Positions 9,294-17,580 of a stretch of 64,000 nt of DNA are shown piece by piece; the first letter of the stretch is position 1, and every line of letters starts with the position of its first letter. Position numbers and translations under genes: made by a program. Source of the stretch: Azospirillum brasilense (lineage in GTDB: Bacteria; Pseudomonadota; Alphaproteobacteria; Azospirillales; Azospirillaceae); assembly GCF_022023855.1 (NCBI RefSeq), contig NZ_CP059452.1, positions 427,501 to 491,500 on the forward strand. Reading direction: 5' to 3'. The notes under the pieces were generated by a model. The model ran no database searches, was not told the origin of the DNA, and saw only the letters and a program-made list of their open reading frames with translations.

Positions 9294-10121
9294 ATGAACG
9301 AGATCCTTACCGGGCGCCGCCTCGCCGTCCTGCGCCGCAACACCGACCCCCGGCTGGAATGGCTGTGCGCGCAGATCGCCCGCAACCGCTTCCTGCCCGT
9401 GCCGCCGCCGGACCGCGTGTTCATCGGCGACGGCGATTTCCGGGCCATCGGGGCGGAATTCCTGCGCCACTTCGTGCGCGTCGGCGGGCTGAAGCCGAAG
9501 CACCGCGTGCTGGAGATCGGCTGCGGCATCGGCCGCATGGCCGTGCCGCTGACCCAGTATCTCGACTCCAGCTACGACGGCGTGGACATCGTCGAGGACG
9601 GCATCCGCTGGTGCGCGGAGACGATCACCCCGGCCTATCCGGAGTTTCGCTTTCGGACGCTCGACGTGGCGAATGCGCTCTACAACCCCGGAGGGGCGGA
9701 GGACGCGGCGCAGACCCGCCTGCCCTTCCCGGACGGCGGGCACGACTTCGTGATCCTGACTTCGGTCATCACCCATCTGCGGACAGCGGAGACGGTGCGC
9801 TACGCGGCGGAGATCGCCCGCGTGCTGAAGCCGGGCGGACGCTGCTTCCTCAGCCTGTTCCTGGTGGACGCCCGCGCGCGGGACGGCATCGCCAAGAAGA
9901 CCGCCCGCCCGGCCTTCTTTGAGGCAGCCGGGCCGGAGTTCATCGCCGACGAGGCCAACCCGAACGCCGCCGTCGCCTACAGCGAGTCCTTCCTGCTGGA
10001 CACCTTCGCGGAACAGGGGCTGCGCCCGGCGCGCCCGGTCCTGCGCGGCCACTGGAGCGGGCAGCGCAACGCCGAGAATTTCCAGGATCTCCTGGTTCTG
10101 GAAAAGGAGGCCGCCCGATGA
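9294..10121 (+). CDS. Class I SAM-dependent methyltransferase
   Basis: A 275-residue Rossmann-fold methyltransferase. The SAM-binding motif I is VLEIGCGIGRMAVPL at about residues 69-83, followed by the acidic residue of motif II (YDGVDIVEDG) and motif IV-like HDFVILTSVITHLRTAE. A late segment, RVLKPGGRCFLSLF, is typical of the family. The start at 9294 lies 4 bases after the previous stop, and its stop overlaps the next ATG by 4 bases, so it sits inside a tight operon of glycosyltransferases. A role in methylating a sugar or capping a glycan chain is likely from context; the substrate is unknown. Confidence 0.85.
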   Translation: MNEILTGRRLAVLRRNTDPRLEWLCAQIARNRFLPVPPPDRVFIGDGDFRAIGAEFLRHFVRVGGLKPKHRVLEIGCGIGRMAVPLTQYLDSSYDGVDIVEDGIRWCAETITPAYPEFRFRTLDVANALYNPGGAEDAAQTRLPFPDGGHDFVILTSVITHLRTAETVRYAAEIARVLKPGGRCFLSLFLVDARARDGIAKKTARPAFFEAAGPEFIADEANPNAAVAYSESFLLDTFAEQGLRPARPVLRGHWSGQRNAENFQDLLVLEKEAAR

Positions 10122-11419
10122 GCCTGCCCCGCGTCCTCGTCGTCGCCCACAATCATCCCAGCCTGCATCCCGGCGGCACGGAAATCTTCGCGCACGAGCT
10201 GTTCGGCAGCCTGAAGGCCAAGGGGGCCGAGGCCCTGTTCCTCGCCTGCACCAACGGCGTCCACCGCGACCGCAAGCCCGGCACCAACCTCCAGACTCTG
10301 GGCCGCAGCGCCGACGAGGTGGTGCTGTGGGCCGGGCATTTCGATCATTTCTTCCAGAGCCAGATCGACCTGCACGGCATCGTGCCCGACCTGTCGAACC
10401 TGCTGCGCGCCTTCCAGCCGGACATCGTGCACATCCACCACACGCTGCTGCTGGGCGTGGAGATGCTGTTCCTGATCCGCCGCGTCTGCCCGCGGGCGCG
10501 GATCGTCTACACGCTGCACGACTACTACCCGATCTGCGCCAACGACGGGCAGATGGTGACGACCAGCGGGCATGCACTGTGCCGCATGGCCTCGCCCGAC
10601 GCCTGCCACCGCTGCTTCCCCGACCGGCCGGCCGACCAGTTCGTGCTGCGCGAGAAGCACATCAAGGCGATGTTCGGGCTGGTCGACCATTTCCTGGCGC
10701 CCAGCGCCTTCCTGCGCGACCGCTACATCGCCTGGGGCATCGACCCGGACAGCATCTCCGTCATGGAGAACGGGCGCCCGGCGGTCCGTCCGGCGCCGCA
10801 CCGGCCGCTACCCGCGGGCGCGCCGCGCAACGCCTTCGCCTATTTCGGCAACCTGAACCCCTTCAAGGGGATCACCGTCGCGCTGGACGCCGCCGCCCGG
10901 CTGGAGAAGCAGGGGCAGGACCTGACGCTGGCCGTCCATGGCGGCGCGCCCTTCCAGACCGACGCCTTCAAGGACAAGGTCGAGCAGGGCTTCAAGGGCG
11001 CCCGCGGCACCGCCGTCCGCCACGGCCCCTACCGGCGCGAGGAGATGCCCGAGCTGATGGCCGCCGCCGACTGGGTGGTGATGCCGTCGATCTGGTGGGA
11101 GAACGCCCCGCTGGTCATCCGCGAAGCCTTCCAGCACCGCCGCCCGGTCATCTGCAGCGGCATCGGCGGCATGGCGGAATCGGTGACCGACGGGGTGGAC
11201 GGGCTGCATTTCCGGGCGGGGGACGCCGCGGATCTGGCGCGCGTGATGACGCGCGCGATGACCGAGCCGGGGCTTTGGGACCGGCTCGTCTCCAACATGC
11301 CGGCGGTCCCGACAACCGGGGAGTCCGCCGAAAAACACGTCATTCTCTATGACGACATAATGAATGGTCCGGGGGGATCGCATGCGCAGGGCTCGATTGC
11401 GGGGAGCATCGCGGTATGA
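10118..11419 (+). CDS. Family 4 glycosyltransferase (first of two paralogues)
   Basis: A 433-residue GT-B fold protein. The N-terminal domain opens with VLVVAHNHPSLHPGGTEIFA, the glycine-rich acceptor-side loop. The C-terminal domain has AYFGNLNPFKGITVALDAA, and the retaining-GT4 donor site appears as WWENAPLVIREAF followed by IGGMAESVTDGVDGLHF. The central CHRCFPD segment and the WWEN block also occur in the protein at 13623. It is coupled by 4-base overlaps to both neighbours. The protein probably adds a sugar from a nucleotide donor during surface glycan assembly on the cytoplasmic side; specificity is not visible. Confidence 0.87.
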   Translation: MSLPRVLVVAHNHPSLHPGGTEIFAHELFGSLKAKGAEALFLACTNGVHRDRKPGTNLQTLGRSADEVVLWAGHFDHFFQSQIDLHGIVPDLSNLLRAFQPDIVHIHHTLLLGVEMLFLIRRVCPRARIVYTLHDYYPICANDGQMVTTSGHALCRMASPDACHRCFPDRPADQFVLREKHIKAMFGLVDHFLAPSAFLRDRYIAWGIDPDSISVMENGRPAVRPAPHRPLPAGAPRNAFAYFGNLNPFKGITVALDAAARLEKQGQDLTLAVHGGAPFQTDAFKDKVEQGFKGARGTAVRHGPYRREEMPELMAAADWVVMPSIWWENAPLVIREAFQHRRPVICSGIGGMAESVTDGVDGLHFRAGDAADLARVMTRAMTEPGLWDRLVSNMPAVPTTGESAEKHVILYDDIMNGPGGSHAQGSIAGSIAV

Positions 11420-13590
11420 AGGAACCGATCACCAAGGCCGACATCACGGCAGCCATTCTTCTTGACGACGACACGCTCGTCCTTTTCGGCGCCATTGACC
11501 GGGCGCTGCCCGCGCAGGGCGCCGTGCATCTCGACGGGTCGGTGGAGGGCCGCTACGCCGGACGCTCCTGGGCCGACGCCGAGGGCGAGCGCTGGTTCCT
11601 CGGCGGCATCCGCGTGCCGGGGCTGGCCCAGATGCGCCCGTCGCGCGTCGAACTGGCGGACGAGAAGGGGGAACGCCTCGTCCTGCCGCGCCTGTCCAAC
11701 GTCCGCACCAACCCGTCGCACCTCGTCTCGGCGCTGAAGGGCTTCCAGCCCGGCGCGCTGGCCCTGGCGCTGGATTTCGCGATCCAGCTCGCCGCCTCCT
11801 CGAAGGACGGGGCGGAGAGCGAGTCCGACCGCATCGGGCGCCTGCTCTCGGGCCTCGCCCAGGAGGTGTCGCAGCCGGACGGTTTCGCCGAGGTGTTCGG
11901 CCGCTTCCGCGACGGCAGCCTGATGCTCCAGGGTTGGGCGCGCAGCTTCCGCAACGGCGCCCAGAAGATCCTGATCGAGGCGGAGGAAACCGCCGCCTAC
12001 CGCGCCACCGCCGGGTCCTTCGCCCGTCCGGACCTGCCGCCGGAGGCGTCGGGCGTGATGGCGGTGCTGACCGACCAGACCCCGCTTCCCACCGCCATCC
12101 GCCGCGTCCACTATCGCGCCGCCGAGGGTTGGCGCCATCTGGAGATCTTCGAGCACCGCACCATCCTGCCCGACGGCGTCGCCTCCGCCCATGTGCGCGA
12201 CATGCTGGGCAACATCCAGGACGCCGAGACGCGCCAGCGGATGACGCGCATCGCCGCGTCGCGCTACGACGGAGCGGAAACGGTGTCGCGGCTCGACATC
12301 CCGGTGCGCACCGGCTTGGACATGGCGCTGCGCGTGCCGGGGGCCGGGCTGTTCGTCGCTGGCTGGCTGCTCGACCCGACGCGGCAGGTCCGCGCCGTCA
12401 CGCTGAAGGGGCCGGGCGTCGCCGTCCGGCTCGACGAGGGCTGGTCGCGGCTGGCCCGCCGCGACGTGACGGAGGCGTTCCAGCATGACGGCCTGTTCGC
12501 CGGGCGCATGATCCCCGGCCAGGACCAGCACGGGTTCACCGCCTTCGCCGCCGAACCGTCGGGCCTGCCCCCGGGCGCCGAGTTCCATCTTGAGCTGGAA
12601 CTGGCCGACGACCGCTTCGCCTTCCTGCCGCTGAGCTGCCTGCCGCCGGCTCCGGAAGCGCTGCGCCGCATGCTGTCGCTGGTCAATCTGGACAGCCCGT
12701 CCATCGACACGCTGATCGCGCGCCATGTCGGACCGATGCTGCGCACCGCCCGCGCCCGCTCCGGTGCCGCGCCCTCTGCGGGCGTGCACCCGATGGGCCG
12801 TCCGGTGAAGGCGCCGCGCGTCTCGGTGATCCTGCCGGTGACCGACGGGCGCGAGGACGTGGACCTCAACATCGCCCGCCTAGCCATCGATCCGGACTTC
12901 GCGGAAACCGAACTGCTGGTGGTCGCCGCCGCCGGCACGCACGAGCGGCTGGGTGGTGCGGTCCGTCAGGCCGCCGCCTTCTACCGCATGGCCGTCACCT
13001 TCGTGGCCGCTCCCGACGCCACCGACGCCTTCGAGGCGATGGCCGCCGCCCTGCCCCACGCCCGCGGCGAGCGGGTGCTGACGCTCTCCCCCTCCGTCCT
13101 GCCGACCGAAAAGGGCTGGCTGGCGGCGCTGGAGCGGGTGTCGCGCAAGTCCGGCGGGCCGGTGATGGTCAGCCCGACCCTGCTCTACGAGGACCATTCG
13201 ATCCGCTTTGCCGGCATCATGGCGGTTGAGGATTCGGACGGCGCCAAGACCTTCGAGCGCCGCTTCGCCGGCTACCCGCGCGACTGGCTGAAGGAGCAGG
13301 ACGCGGCGACGGTGGACGCCGCCGCCCCGGAATGCGCGCTGCTGCCCAAGGACGCGCTGGTCCGCGCGCTGGCTGCCATGGGCTCCTACATGGGGGCCGA
13401 CCACAAGGGGCTGGATCTCTGCCTGCGCCTGCGCGCGCTGGGCGGGGCCTGCGTCTGGCTGCCCCGCGTCACTCTGGTGGCGCTGGACGAACAGCCGCGC
13501 GACGCGCACGCCGACCGCTGGCGCCGCGCCGGCGCCATGGTGGACCGCTGGAGCTTCGAGGACATCTGGTCCGCCCGCGCCGCCGCCTGA
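11416..13590 (+). CDS. Degenerate family 2 glycosyltransferase-like protein
   Basis: A 724-residue paralogue of the 6938 gene. The first 450 residues share its layout, including a GLFVAGWLLDP motif near residue 312. The C-terminal part begins VSVILPVTDGRED near residue 469, like a GT2. Where the active paralogue has NSDV, this one reads SPSV (residues 558-561), so the catalytic/metal Asp is lost, and the GDYEDSDLCLRIR block is changed to GADHKGLDLCLRLR. The reading frame is intact and GC use normal, so this looks like a kept non-catalytic partner or scaffold, not a decaying gene. It is coupled by ATGA to the GT4 upstream. An altered activity cannot be excluded. Confidence 0.75.
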   Translation: MKEPITKADITAAILLDDDTLVLFGAIDRALPAQGAVHLDGSVEGRYAGRSWADAEGERWFLGGIRVPGLAQMRPSRVELADEKGERLVLPRLSNVRTNPSHLVSALKGFQPGALALALDFAIQLAASSKDGAESESDRIGRLLSGLAQEVSQPDGFAEVFGRFRDGSLMLQGWARSFRNGAQKILIEAEETAAYRATAGSFARPDLPPEASGVMAVLTDQTPLPTAIRRVHYRAAEGWRHLEIFEHRTILPDGVASAHVRDMLGNIQDAETRQRMTRIAASRYDGAETVSRLDIPVRTGLDMALRVPGAGLFVAGWLLDPTRQVRAVTLKGPGVAVRLDEGWSRLARRDVTEAFQHDGLFAGRMIPGQDQHGFTAFAAEPSGLPPGAEFHLELELADDRFAFLPLSCLPPAPEALRRMLSLVNLDSPSIDTLIARHVGPMLRTARARSGAAPSAGVHPMGRPVKAPRVSVILPVTDGREDVDLNIARLAIDPDFAETELLVVAAAGTHERLGGAVRQAAAFYRMAVTFVAAPDATDAFEAMAAALPHARGERVLTLSPSVLPTEKGWLAALERVSRKSGGPVMVSPTLLYEDHSIRFAGIMAVEDSDGAKTFERRFAGYPRDWLKEQDAATVDAAAPECALLPKDALVRALAAMGSYMGADHKGLDLCLRLRALGGACVWLPRVTLVALDEQPRDAHADRWRRAGAMVDRWSFEDIWSARAAA

Positions 13591-13622
13591 CCACACGCAG
13601 CCCTATCGAGATCGGCCCGACC

Positions 13623-14936
13623 ATGAGCAACAAGCGCGTCCTGATCATCAGCCACGGCCATCCCGCCTTCTCGCTGGGCGGCGCGGAGGTGGCCTCCTAC
13701 AACCTGCACCAGGGGCTGCACGACCTGCCGGGCTGGGAGAGCCATTACCTGGCCCGCACCTCCCCGCCGGTCACGCCGCACGGCAGCTCCGCCCTGATGG
13801 CGCTGCGCCAGAAGGAGCGGGAGGTCCTCTACTACGCCAACGACTACGACCATTTCCGGCTGTCGAACCGCAACCTGCCGGGGCTGGAGAAGGACTTCGT
13901 CCGCTACGTCCGCGACCTTCAGCCGGACGTGGTGAACTTCCACCATTTCCTGGGGCTGGGGATCGAGACGATCCAGGCGATCCGGCAGGCGCTGCCGCGC
14001 GTGCCGATCGTGGTGACCTTCCACGAGTATCTGTCCATCTGCCACCACCACGGCCAGATGGTGAAGACCAGCCGCAACACGCTGTGCTACCGCGCCAGCC
14101 CGGCCGACTGCGCCGGCTGCTTCCCGCACATCGGCGAGGCGCAGTTCTTCAAGCGCGAGCTGTTCCTGAAGACCTTCCTGGAGCAGGCGGACTTCTACGT
14201 CAGCCCGTCGAACTTCCTGATCGACCGCTACGTCGACTGGGGCCTGCCCCGCGAGAAGTTCCGCATGATCGAGAACGGCCTGACCGTCGAGGGCATCGCC
14301 CCGCCCCGGCCCTTGGCCCGCGGCGGCAAGCGCAACCGCTTCGCCTTCTTCGGCCAGCTCACCGAGTTCAAGGGCGCCCATGTGCTGGTCGAGGCGATCG
14401 GCCGCGTCTCGGAGAAGGCATGGGGCGAGGACGGCGCGCTGATGATCTTCGGCGGCAACCTGGAGCGCCAGCCCGAGGCCTACCAGAAGAAGTTCAACGA
14501 GGCGGTGGAGCGCGCCGGCGACCGCGTGCGCTTCTACGGCAGCTACCGCTCCGCCGAGCTGCCCGGCCTGATGAAGGACGTGGACTGGGTGGTGATGCCA
14601 TCCATCTGGTGGGAGAACTCGCCGGTGGTGATCCAGGAAGCCTTCCTGCACGGCCGCCCGATCATCTCCAGCAACATCGGCGGCATGGGCGAGAAGGTCA
14701 CCCACGGCGTGGACGGCCTGCATTTCCGCAACGCCAGCGTCGAGGATCTGGTGGACCGCCTGACCGAGGCGCTGACCACGCCGGACCTGTGGGACCGTCT
14801 GCGCATGCGCATCCGCCGTCCCATCGACCGCGCGGAATGCGCACGCCGCCACGCCGACGTGTTCGACGCGCTGATCGCGAATGCGGGTGGCGGTGCCGTA
14901 TCGATGCCCGAGCGGGCGGTGGCGCAGAAGCCGTGA
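13623..14936 (+). CDS. Family 4 glycosyltransferase (second of two paralogues)
   Basis: A 437-residue GT-B glycosyltransferase closely similar to the one at 10118: VLIISHGHPAFSLGGAEVAS at the start, YLSICHHHGQMVKTSRNTLC in place of the matching segment, a cysteine pair (CAGCFPHIG), and the donor-site block WWENSPVVIQEAF with IGGMGEKVTHGVDGLHF. I start it at the ATG at 13623, 32 bases after the previous stop; longer reading into the upstream gene only shadows that gene. Its stop overlaps the next ATG (TGATG). It probably acts in the same glycan pathway as its paralogue, at another linkage step; that split of roles is inference. Confidence 0.87.
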   Translation: MSNKRVLIISHGHPAFSLGGAEVASYNLHQGLHDLPGWESHYLARTSPPVTPHGSSALMALRQKEREVLYYANDYDHFRLSNRNLPGLEKDFVRYVRDLQPDVVNFHHFLGLGIETIQAIRQALPRVPIVVTFHEYLSICHHHGQMVKTSRNTLCYRASPADCAGCFPHIGEAQFFKRELFLKTFLEQADFYVSPSNFLIDRYVDWGLPREKFRMIENGLTVEGIAPPRPLARGGKRNRFAFFGQLTEFKGAHVLVEAIGRVSEKAWGEDGALMIFGGNLERQPEAYQKKFNEAVERAGDRVRFYGSYRSAELPGLMKDVDWVVMPSIWWENSPVVIQEAFLHGRPIISSNIGGMGEKVTHGVDGLHFRNASVEDLVDRLTEALTTPDLWDRLRMRIRRPIDRAECARRHADVFDALIANAGGGAVSMPERAVAQKP

Positions 14937-16228
14937 TGCGCTTCCTCCTTGCCCCCACCCTCCCGCTTCGCGGGTCCCTCCCTCCCCCGCTGCGCAGGGG
15001 AGGGCTTGAGGGGTATGCGGCGAAGTTCCCTCCCCCGCCCAGCGGGGGAGGGTCAGGGCGGTGGCAATACGCCGGCATCCTCCTCGCCACGCTCCTCCTC
15101 GCCGCCCCCTTGCACGCCGCCGACCTCCGCGTCAGCGTCCCAACGGGAGCCACGCTGGAGACCGTCTACGACCACCGCACCCAAGCCTGCGAGGACTGGG
15201 ACGTGCCGGACGCCCCGGCGCGCGCCTGGAAGGCGGCGGACGGCAGCGTCCGGCTGCTCGCCGCGCACACCCGCGCGCGGACCCTCCGCGGCCCGTCGCT
15301 GAACGAGCTGCACCACGCCTGCCACATCGTCTTTCAGTCGTCGAAGCGCGACGACCCGGCGCGCTTCGACGACATGGGCTGGCTGACCTCGCCCTACACG
15401 CTGGACGGCACGACCGTCTACGGGCTGGTCCACAACGAGTATCACGGCCACAAGCGCCGCGACCTCTGCCCGACCGGCGACTACATGGCCTGCTGGTGGA
15501 ACGCGCTGACCCTCACCGTCTCGCACGACGGCGGGCAGAGCTTCGGGCCGGCGCGCTACGTCGCCGGGGTGCCCTACCGCTTCCGCGGCGATCTGGGGAA
15601 GCGCGCCGGGCTGTTCGCGCCGAGCAACATCGTCGAGCGCGACGGCTGGTACTACGCCATGGCCTTCGCTGAGGGCATCGGCGCGCAGAAGCGCGGCGTC
15701 TGCCTGATGCGGACCCGCGACCTCGGCGATCCGGCGTCCTGGCGGGCGTGGGACGGGCGGGACTTCACCGTCCGCTTCCGCGATCCCTACACCGAGGGCG
15801 AGGCCGATCCCGCGGCGTCGGTCTGTGCGCCGCTGCCGCCCGACCGGTTGCCCTTCACCGTCACCAGCCTCGTCCGCCACACGCCGAGCGGCCTCTACGT
15901 CGCGGTGATGGCCGGGCGGCGGGCGGAACGCAAAGGCGCGGAGCCGGTGTCCGGCGTGTGGGTGTCGACCTCCGCCGACCTGATCGGCTGGTCCAGCCCC
16001 CGCCTCGCCTGGGCCGCACCGCTGCTCACCGATAAGACTTGCGCCGTGGACGAGACCTTCTACTACCCGGCCATTCTCGATCCGGACGCCAGAAGCCGGA
16101 ATTTCGAGGACACGGATGGAAACGCCCAACTCTACCTGACCCGGCTTGCCCAGAAAAATTGCAAGCCGACCAGGGATCGCGATCTGGTCCGAATAATGAT
16201 CCGGGTTGAGCCGTCCCAAGGCGGCTAA
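14936..16228 (+). CDS. Exported beta-propeller-like protein (GH43/sialidase-like fold suspected)
   Basis: A 430-residue protein whose start overlaps the preceding stop. An odd proline/glycine-rich stretch (residues 6-40) is encoded by a palindromic repeat lying inside the gene. Next comes a hydrophobic export signal (YAGILLATLLLAAPLHAADL) with a likely cleavage after AHA-like LHA. The mature part has repeated beta-rich blocks with Asp-box-like LTVSHDGGQSFGP and STSADLIGW, several cysteines and many aromatic residues, as in five- or six-bladed propellers of glycan-acting proteins. Placed among glycosyltransferases, it may trim or bind the exported glycan. The fold is inferred; no catalytic residues were identified with confidence. 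Confidence 0.65.
   Translation: MRFLLAPTLPLRGSLPPPLRRGGLEGYAAKFPPPPSGGGSGRWQYAGILLATLLLAAPLHAADLRVSVPTGATLETVYDHRTQACEDWDVPDAPARAWKAADGSVRLLAAHTRARTLRGPSLNELHHACHIVFQSSKRDDPARFDDMGWLTSPYTLDGTTVYGLVHNEYHGHKRRDLCPTGDYMACWWNALTLTVSHDGGQSFGPARYVAGVPYRFRGDLGKRAGLFAPSNIVERDGWYYAMAFAEGIGAQKRGVCLMRTRDLGDPASWRAWDGRDFTVRFRDPYTEGEADPAASVCAPLPPDRLPFTVTSLVRHTPSGLYVAVMAGRRAERKGAEPVSGVWVSTSADLIGWSSPRLAWAAPLLTDKTCAVDETFYYPAILDPDARSRNFEDTDGNAQLYLTRLAQKNCKPTRDRDLVRIMIRVEPSQGG
14952..15056. repeat. Palindromic CCCTC/GAGGG repeat inside a coding sequence
   Basis: Three adjacent hairpins: CCCGCTTCGCGGG (14962-14974), a CCCTCCCC.../GGGGAGGG hairpin ending near 15004, and CCCTCCCCCGC/GCGGGGGAGGG ending near 15052. 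The same style of repeat occurs in true intergenic sites at 27411 and 43581. Here it lies in frame in the first 40 codons of the beta-propeller gene, ahead of the signal peptide. Confidence 0.8.
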
Positions 16229-16291
16229 AATTAATCAAGATAAAACCCGAACCCCGCAACCTTCCACCACCCCGACCCCAGGAGAATTAAA

Positions 16292-17479
16292 TTGGCTAAC
16301 ATCCTAGTCATGATTCCCTCCGGCGAAGTCTATGACCATGACTGCGTGCGGTGGTACAGCTACCAGAACATTCAGCGTAGCATCAATCATTACCACAACA
16401 TCGGCGACGCCTTCGTCTACGATTCCTCGCTGAAGCTGCTGACCTTCGACCGTCTCGACGTCGTCGAGATCCGCGAGTTCAAGCAAGAGGTGGTGGACCG
16501 GGCCAATGCCGAATACGATTACGTGTTCCTGCGCGGGTCGAACTACATCCACGACCACATGACCTGGCCGGAAGGCACGGAGCAGGTGCTGTCCAAGCTG
16601 CGCATCCCAGTCATCGCCTTCGGCGTCGGCGCCCAGGCCCCGGCCACCGGCAAGCTGACGCTGTCGGACGAGAGCAAGCGCATCTGGCAGATGTTCGCCG
16701 ACAAGTCGACGACGCTGGGCGTGCGCGGCACCTACACCGCTGAAGTGCTGTGGGACCTCGGCATCAAGAACGTGCGCATCGTCGGCTGTCCGACCGCCTT
16801 CCGCAACCGCGATCCGGAGCTGCGCATCGACCTGCCGTCGCTGGACAGCGTGCGCAACGTCGGCATCACCATGCGCCGCGAGGTGTCCAGCCACTATTCG
16901 CCGGACGTGAAGACCTACCTCACCCGCCACCGCGACTTCGTCAAGGACATGAGCCGCCGCTTCGACACCGTCCTGATGATGCAGGGCGAGGTCGAGGAGA
17001 AGAAGCTGCTCTGGGGCACCGACGAGCAGAAGTCCGAGGCCTGGGACGAGCTGCACAACAACAACTGGCTGAAGAACTGGTACTTCGACGAGGAGCTGGA
17101 CGAGCTGTACCGCTCGCGCCTGTGGTACTCGGACGTCGTCGCCGACTATGAGAACATCGTGCGCTCGAAGGACCTCGTGCTGGGCTACCGCCTGCACGGC
17201 AACCTGATGGCGCTGTCGAATGGCACGCCGTCGGTCTATTTCAGCTACGACAGCCGCACGGCGGAGTTCGCGGAGACCTTCGCGATCCCCTGCTACGACG
17301 TCTATTCCGACAAGCCCTTCGTCCTGGAGGAATACTGGGACCAGAGCCTGTTCGAGAAGTTCAACCGCACCTTCTACCAGCGCTACCGCGACATGCGGGA
17401 GTTCCTGGACGAGAACTACATCCCGCACCGCATGCCCAGCCCGACCGCGCGCAAGTCGCCGCAGCGCAAGGCGGCCTGA
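16292..17479 (+). CDS. Polysaccharide pyruvyl transferase family protein
   Basis: A 395-residue soluble protein of the WcaK/CsaB-type family, which adds ketal-linked pyruvate from phosphoenolpyruvate to sugars of exopolysaccharides or cell-wall glycans; some members have other roles. Supporting segments are FLRGSNYIHDH and IPVIAFGVGAQAP, then the late LGYRLHGNLMALSNGTPSVYFSYD block that marks the family's active-site region. I use the TTG at 16292, since AGGAG ends 7 bases before it and the first residues (ANILVMIPSGE) form the expected first strand; the next ATG (16310) would cut into it. It lies 63 bases after the propeller gene and is followed by a large hairpin. Confidence 0.8.
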   Translation: MANILVMIPSGEVYDHDCVRWYSYQNIQRSINHYHNIGDAFVYDSSLKLLTFDRLDVVEIREFKQEVVDRANAEYDYVFLRGSNYIHDHMTWPEGTEQVLSKLRIPVIAFGVGAQAPATGKLTLSDESKRIWQMFADKSTTLGVRGTYTAEVLWDLGIKNVRIVGCPTAFRNRDPELRIDLPSLDSVRNVGITMRREVSSHYSPDVKTYLTRHRDFVKDMSRRFDTVLMMQGEVEEKKLLWGTDEQKSEAWDELHNNNWLKNWYFDEELDELYRSRLWYSDVVADYENIVRSKDLVLGYRLHGNLMALSNGTPSVYFSYDSRTAEFAETFAIPCYDVYSDKPFVLEEYWDQSLFEKFNRTFYQRYRDMREFLDENYIPHRMPSPTARKSPQRKAA

Positions 17480-17497
17480 CGGCGGTTGCCGCAAAGA

Positions 17498-17541
17498 GGG
17501 GCGCCGGTTCCGGAGAATGTTTTCTCCGGGGCCGGCGCCCC
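17498..17541. terminator. Large GC hairpin after the pyruvyl transferase gene
   Basis: A 10-base perfect outer stem, GGGGCGCCGG (17498-17507) with CCGGCGCCCC (17532-17541), encloses a second stem CCGGAGAA/TTTCTCCGG. No T-run follows, so it may act as an mRNA 3' end or stability hairpin more than as a classic intrinsic terminator. Confidence 0.5.
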
Positions 17542-17580
17542 GTTCCCGTTCCTTCTCCCGCTTACTCGCGAGTGCCCGCC

